The notes under the pieces: generated by a model | What the model saw: the letters and a program-made list of their open reading frames with translations, nothing else | Databases searched by the model: none | Told to the model about the DNA's origin: nothing | Source of the DNA: an uncultured Prevotella sp. | GTDB taxonomy: Bacteria > Bacteroidota > Bacteroidia > Bacteroidales > Bacteroidaceae | Length of the DNA: 31,558 nucleotides | Reading direction: 5' to 3' | NCBI GenBank assembly: GCA_905210845.1 | Contig: CAJLYG010000012.1 | Span: forward strand, 1-31,558 | Translations under genes and position numbers: made by a program | In this document: piece after piece, positions 31,148 to 31,558 of the stretch | Layout of the letters: each line of letters begins with the position of its first letter | Numbering within the stretch: the first letter of the stretch is position 1

Positions 31148-31437
31148 TTGACGTATCTTTCCAGATATTCGATGAACTCCGACGGATTATTCCCTACCCA
31201 GTGTTCAAAACGATTCCAGAGAACTGCTTTGAGTGTAGTCGGAATGTCAAATCGCGTCGTCGGGTCATTCTCCGAGAAGACTCTGCGAAAGTCTCTCATA
31301 TACTCTTTTAGCGCGATGTGATCGTCGAGAGTCATCTCTACCCAGACTCTCTCATAAGTCTCAAACTGATCTTCCTGCTGCTTGTTCGATGTTCCTTTGT
31401 AGTATCTACAAAGTTTCAGAAGATCTTCTCGTTTCAT
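31096..31437 (-). CDS. Hypothetical protein of a mobile-element/phage-type family
   Basis: The 113-residue protein starts MKREDLLKLCRYYKGTSNKQ, a start I associate with short proteins of Bacteroidetes phages and integrative elements, with no assigned function. It continues with an aromatic and acidic middle (YERVWVEMTLDDHIALKEYM; LKAVLWNRFEHWVG). Start at ATG 31437 preferred, with AAAGAGC 11 bp before; ATG 31467 would add ten residues. Gene on the same strand as the partial gene at the window edge, 9-39 bp apart. The C-terminal dozen residues (SMSRSSRTQRPSLQ) look unlike the rest and are read from the frame that the -1 reading replaces. Confidence 0.6.
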   Translation of the reverse strand: MKREDLLKLCRYYKGTSNKQQEDQFETYERVWVEMTLDDHIALKEYMRDFRRVFSENDPTTRFDIPTTLKAVLWNRFEHWVGNNPSEFIEYLERYVNGKSMSRSSRTQRPSLQ

Positions 31438-31476
31438 AGTGCTGCTCTTTCTTGTTGTGTTGCTCATACTCGTTCG

Positions 31477-31558
31477 TTATTCTTTTACCATGTCCATGTA
31501 ATCGAGCGTGAAGTCGCTCATGACGTTGTTCTGGTCGTCGATCAGAATGAAAAGAGGA
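31477..31558 (-). CDS. C-terminal end of an unidentified gene, cut by the window edge
   Basis: The last 26 codons read PLFILIDDQNNVMSDFTLDY and end MDMVKE at TAA 31477-31479. It precedes the 31096 gene on the same strand and is probably its operon partner. Too short to identify. Confidence 0.5.
   Translation of the reverse strand, partial: PLFILIDDQNNVMSDFTLDYMDMVKE

Overview
The window comes from a Bacteroidales chromosome, most likely a Prevotella-like genus. Reasons: promoters with the Bacteroidetes -7 element TAnnTTTG (often TATCTTTG or TACCTTTG), an ExbB-ExbD-ExbD-TonB operon of Bacteroidetes layout, a PorT-family outer-membrane protein, a split 5'-nucleotidase pair and a stand-alone AICAR transformylase. 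These assignments rest on reading the sequence; no database search was run.

Layout. (1) 1-4290 is a run of decayed genes: an efflux membrane-fusion lipoprotein stopped at about half length, an AraC-type regulator with a frameshift and a nonsense codon, an acyltransferase-3 gene with two nonsense codons and no start codon, a serine recombinase cut off after its catalytic domain, and the 3' remnant of a DUF4143 ATPase. (2) 4718-10734 is a compact 6.0-kb integrative element inserted in the 3' end of tRNA-Met(CAT). It is bounded by a 14-bp direct repeat and carries a tyrosine recombinase, an excisionase-like HTH protein, a II/X-family (filamentous-phage-type) replication initiator, two tandem paralogous small proteins and several unknown proteins. 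It has no recognisable capsid, relaxase, resistance or toxin gene. (3) 10722-30491 is core chromosome: tRNA-Met, LptF/LptG permease, ribBA, an aspartate-type aminotransferase, the Ton energy-transduction operon with a PstS-like lipoprotein and a TPR protein, ferredoxin, porT, two 5'-nucleotidase halves, rplS, AICAR transformylase, an obgE-pgeF-M23 peptidase operon and tRNA-Gln(CTG). (4) 30492-31558 looks like the edge of another accessory element next to tRNA-Gln, with unfamiliar minus-strand genes and TTTGACC repeats.

How the parts work together. The Ton operon supplies proton-motive force to TonB-dependent outer-membrane transporters. obgE, pgeF and the M23 peptidase gene overlap by ATGA/TGATG and form one transcript. 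In the 6-kb element two 42-bp repeats, each holding a 21-bp near-palindrome, sit just before rep and just before the following gene cluster, so replication and the downstream genes are probably controlled by the same DNA-binding protein. The element ends carry matched TTTGCACCC repeats that look like recombinase arm sites. Its right end also supplies a new terminator for the tRNA-Met gene whose own terminator was displaced to the far side.

Most notable: the tRNA-Met element with its repeats and terminator replacement; an obgE gene that has lost its normal N-terminus; an iteron plus inverted-repeat array in the 21.6-21.8 kb intergenic region; and a -1-frame continuation of the phage-like gene at the right edge.
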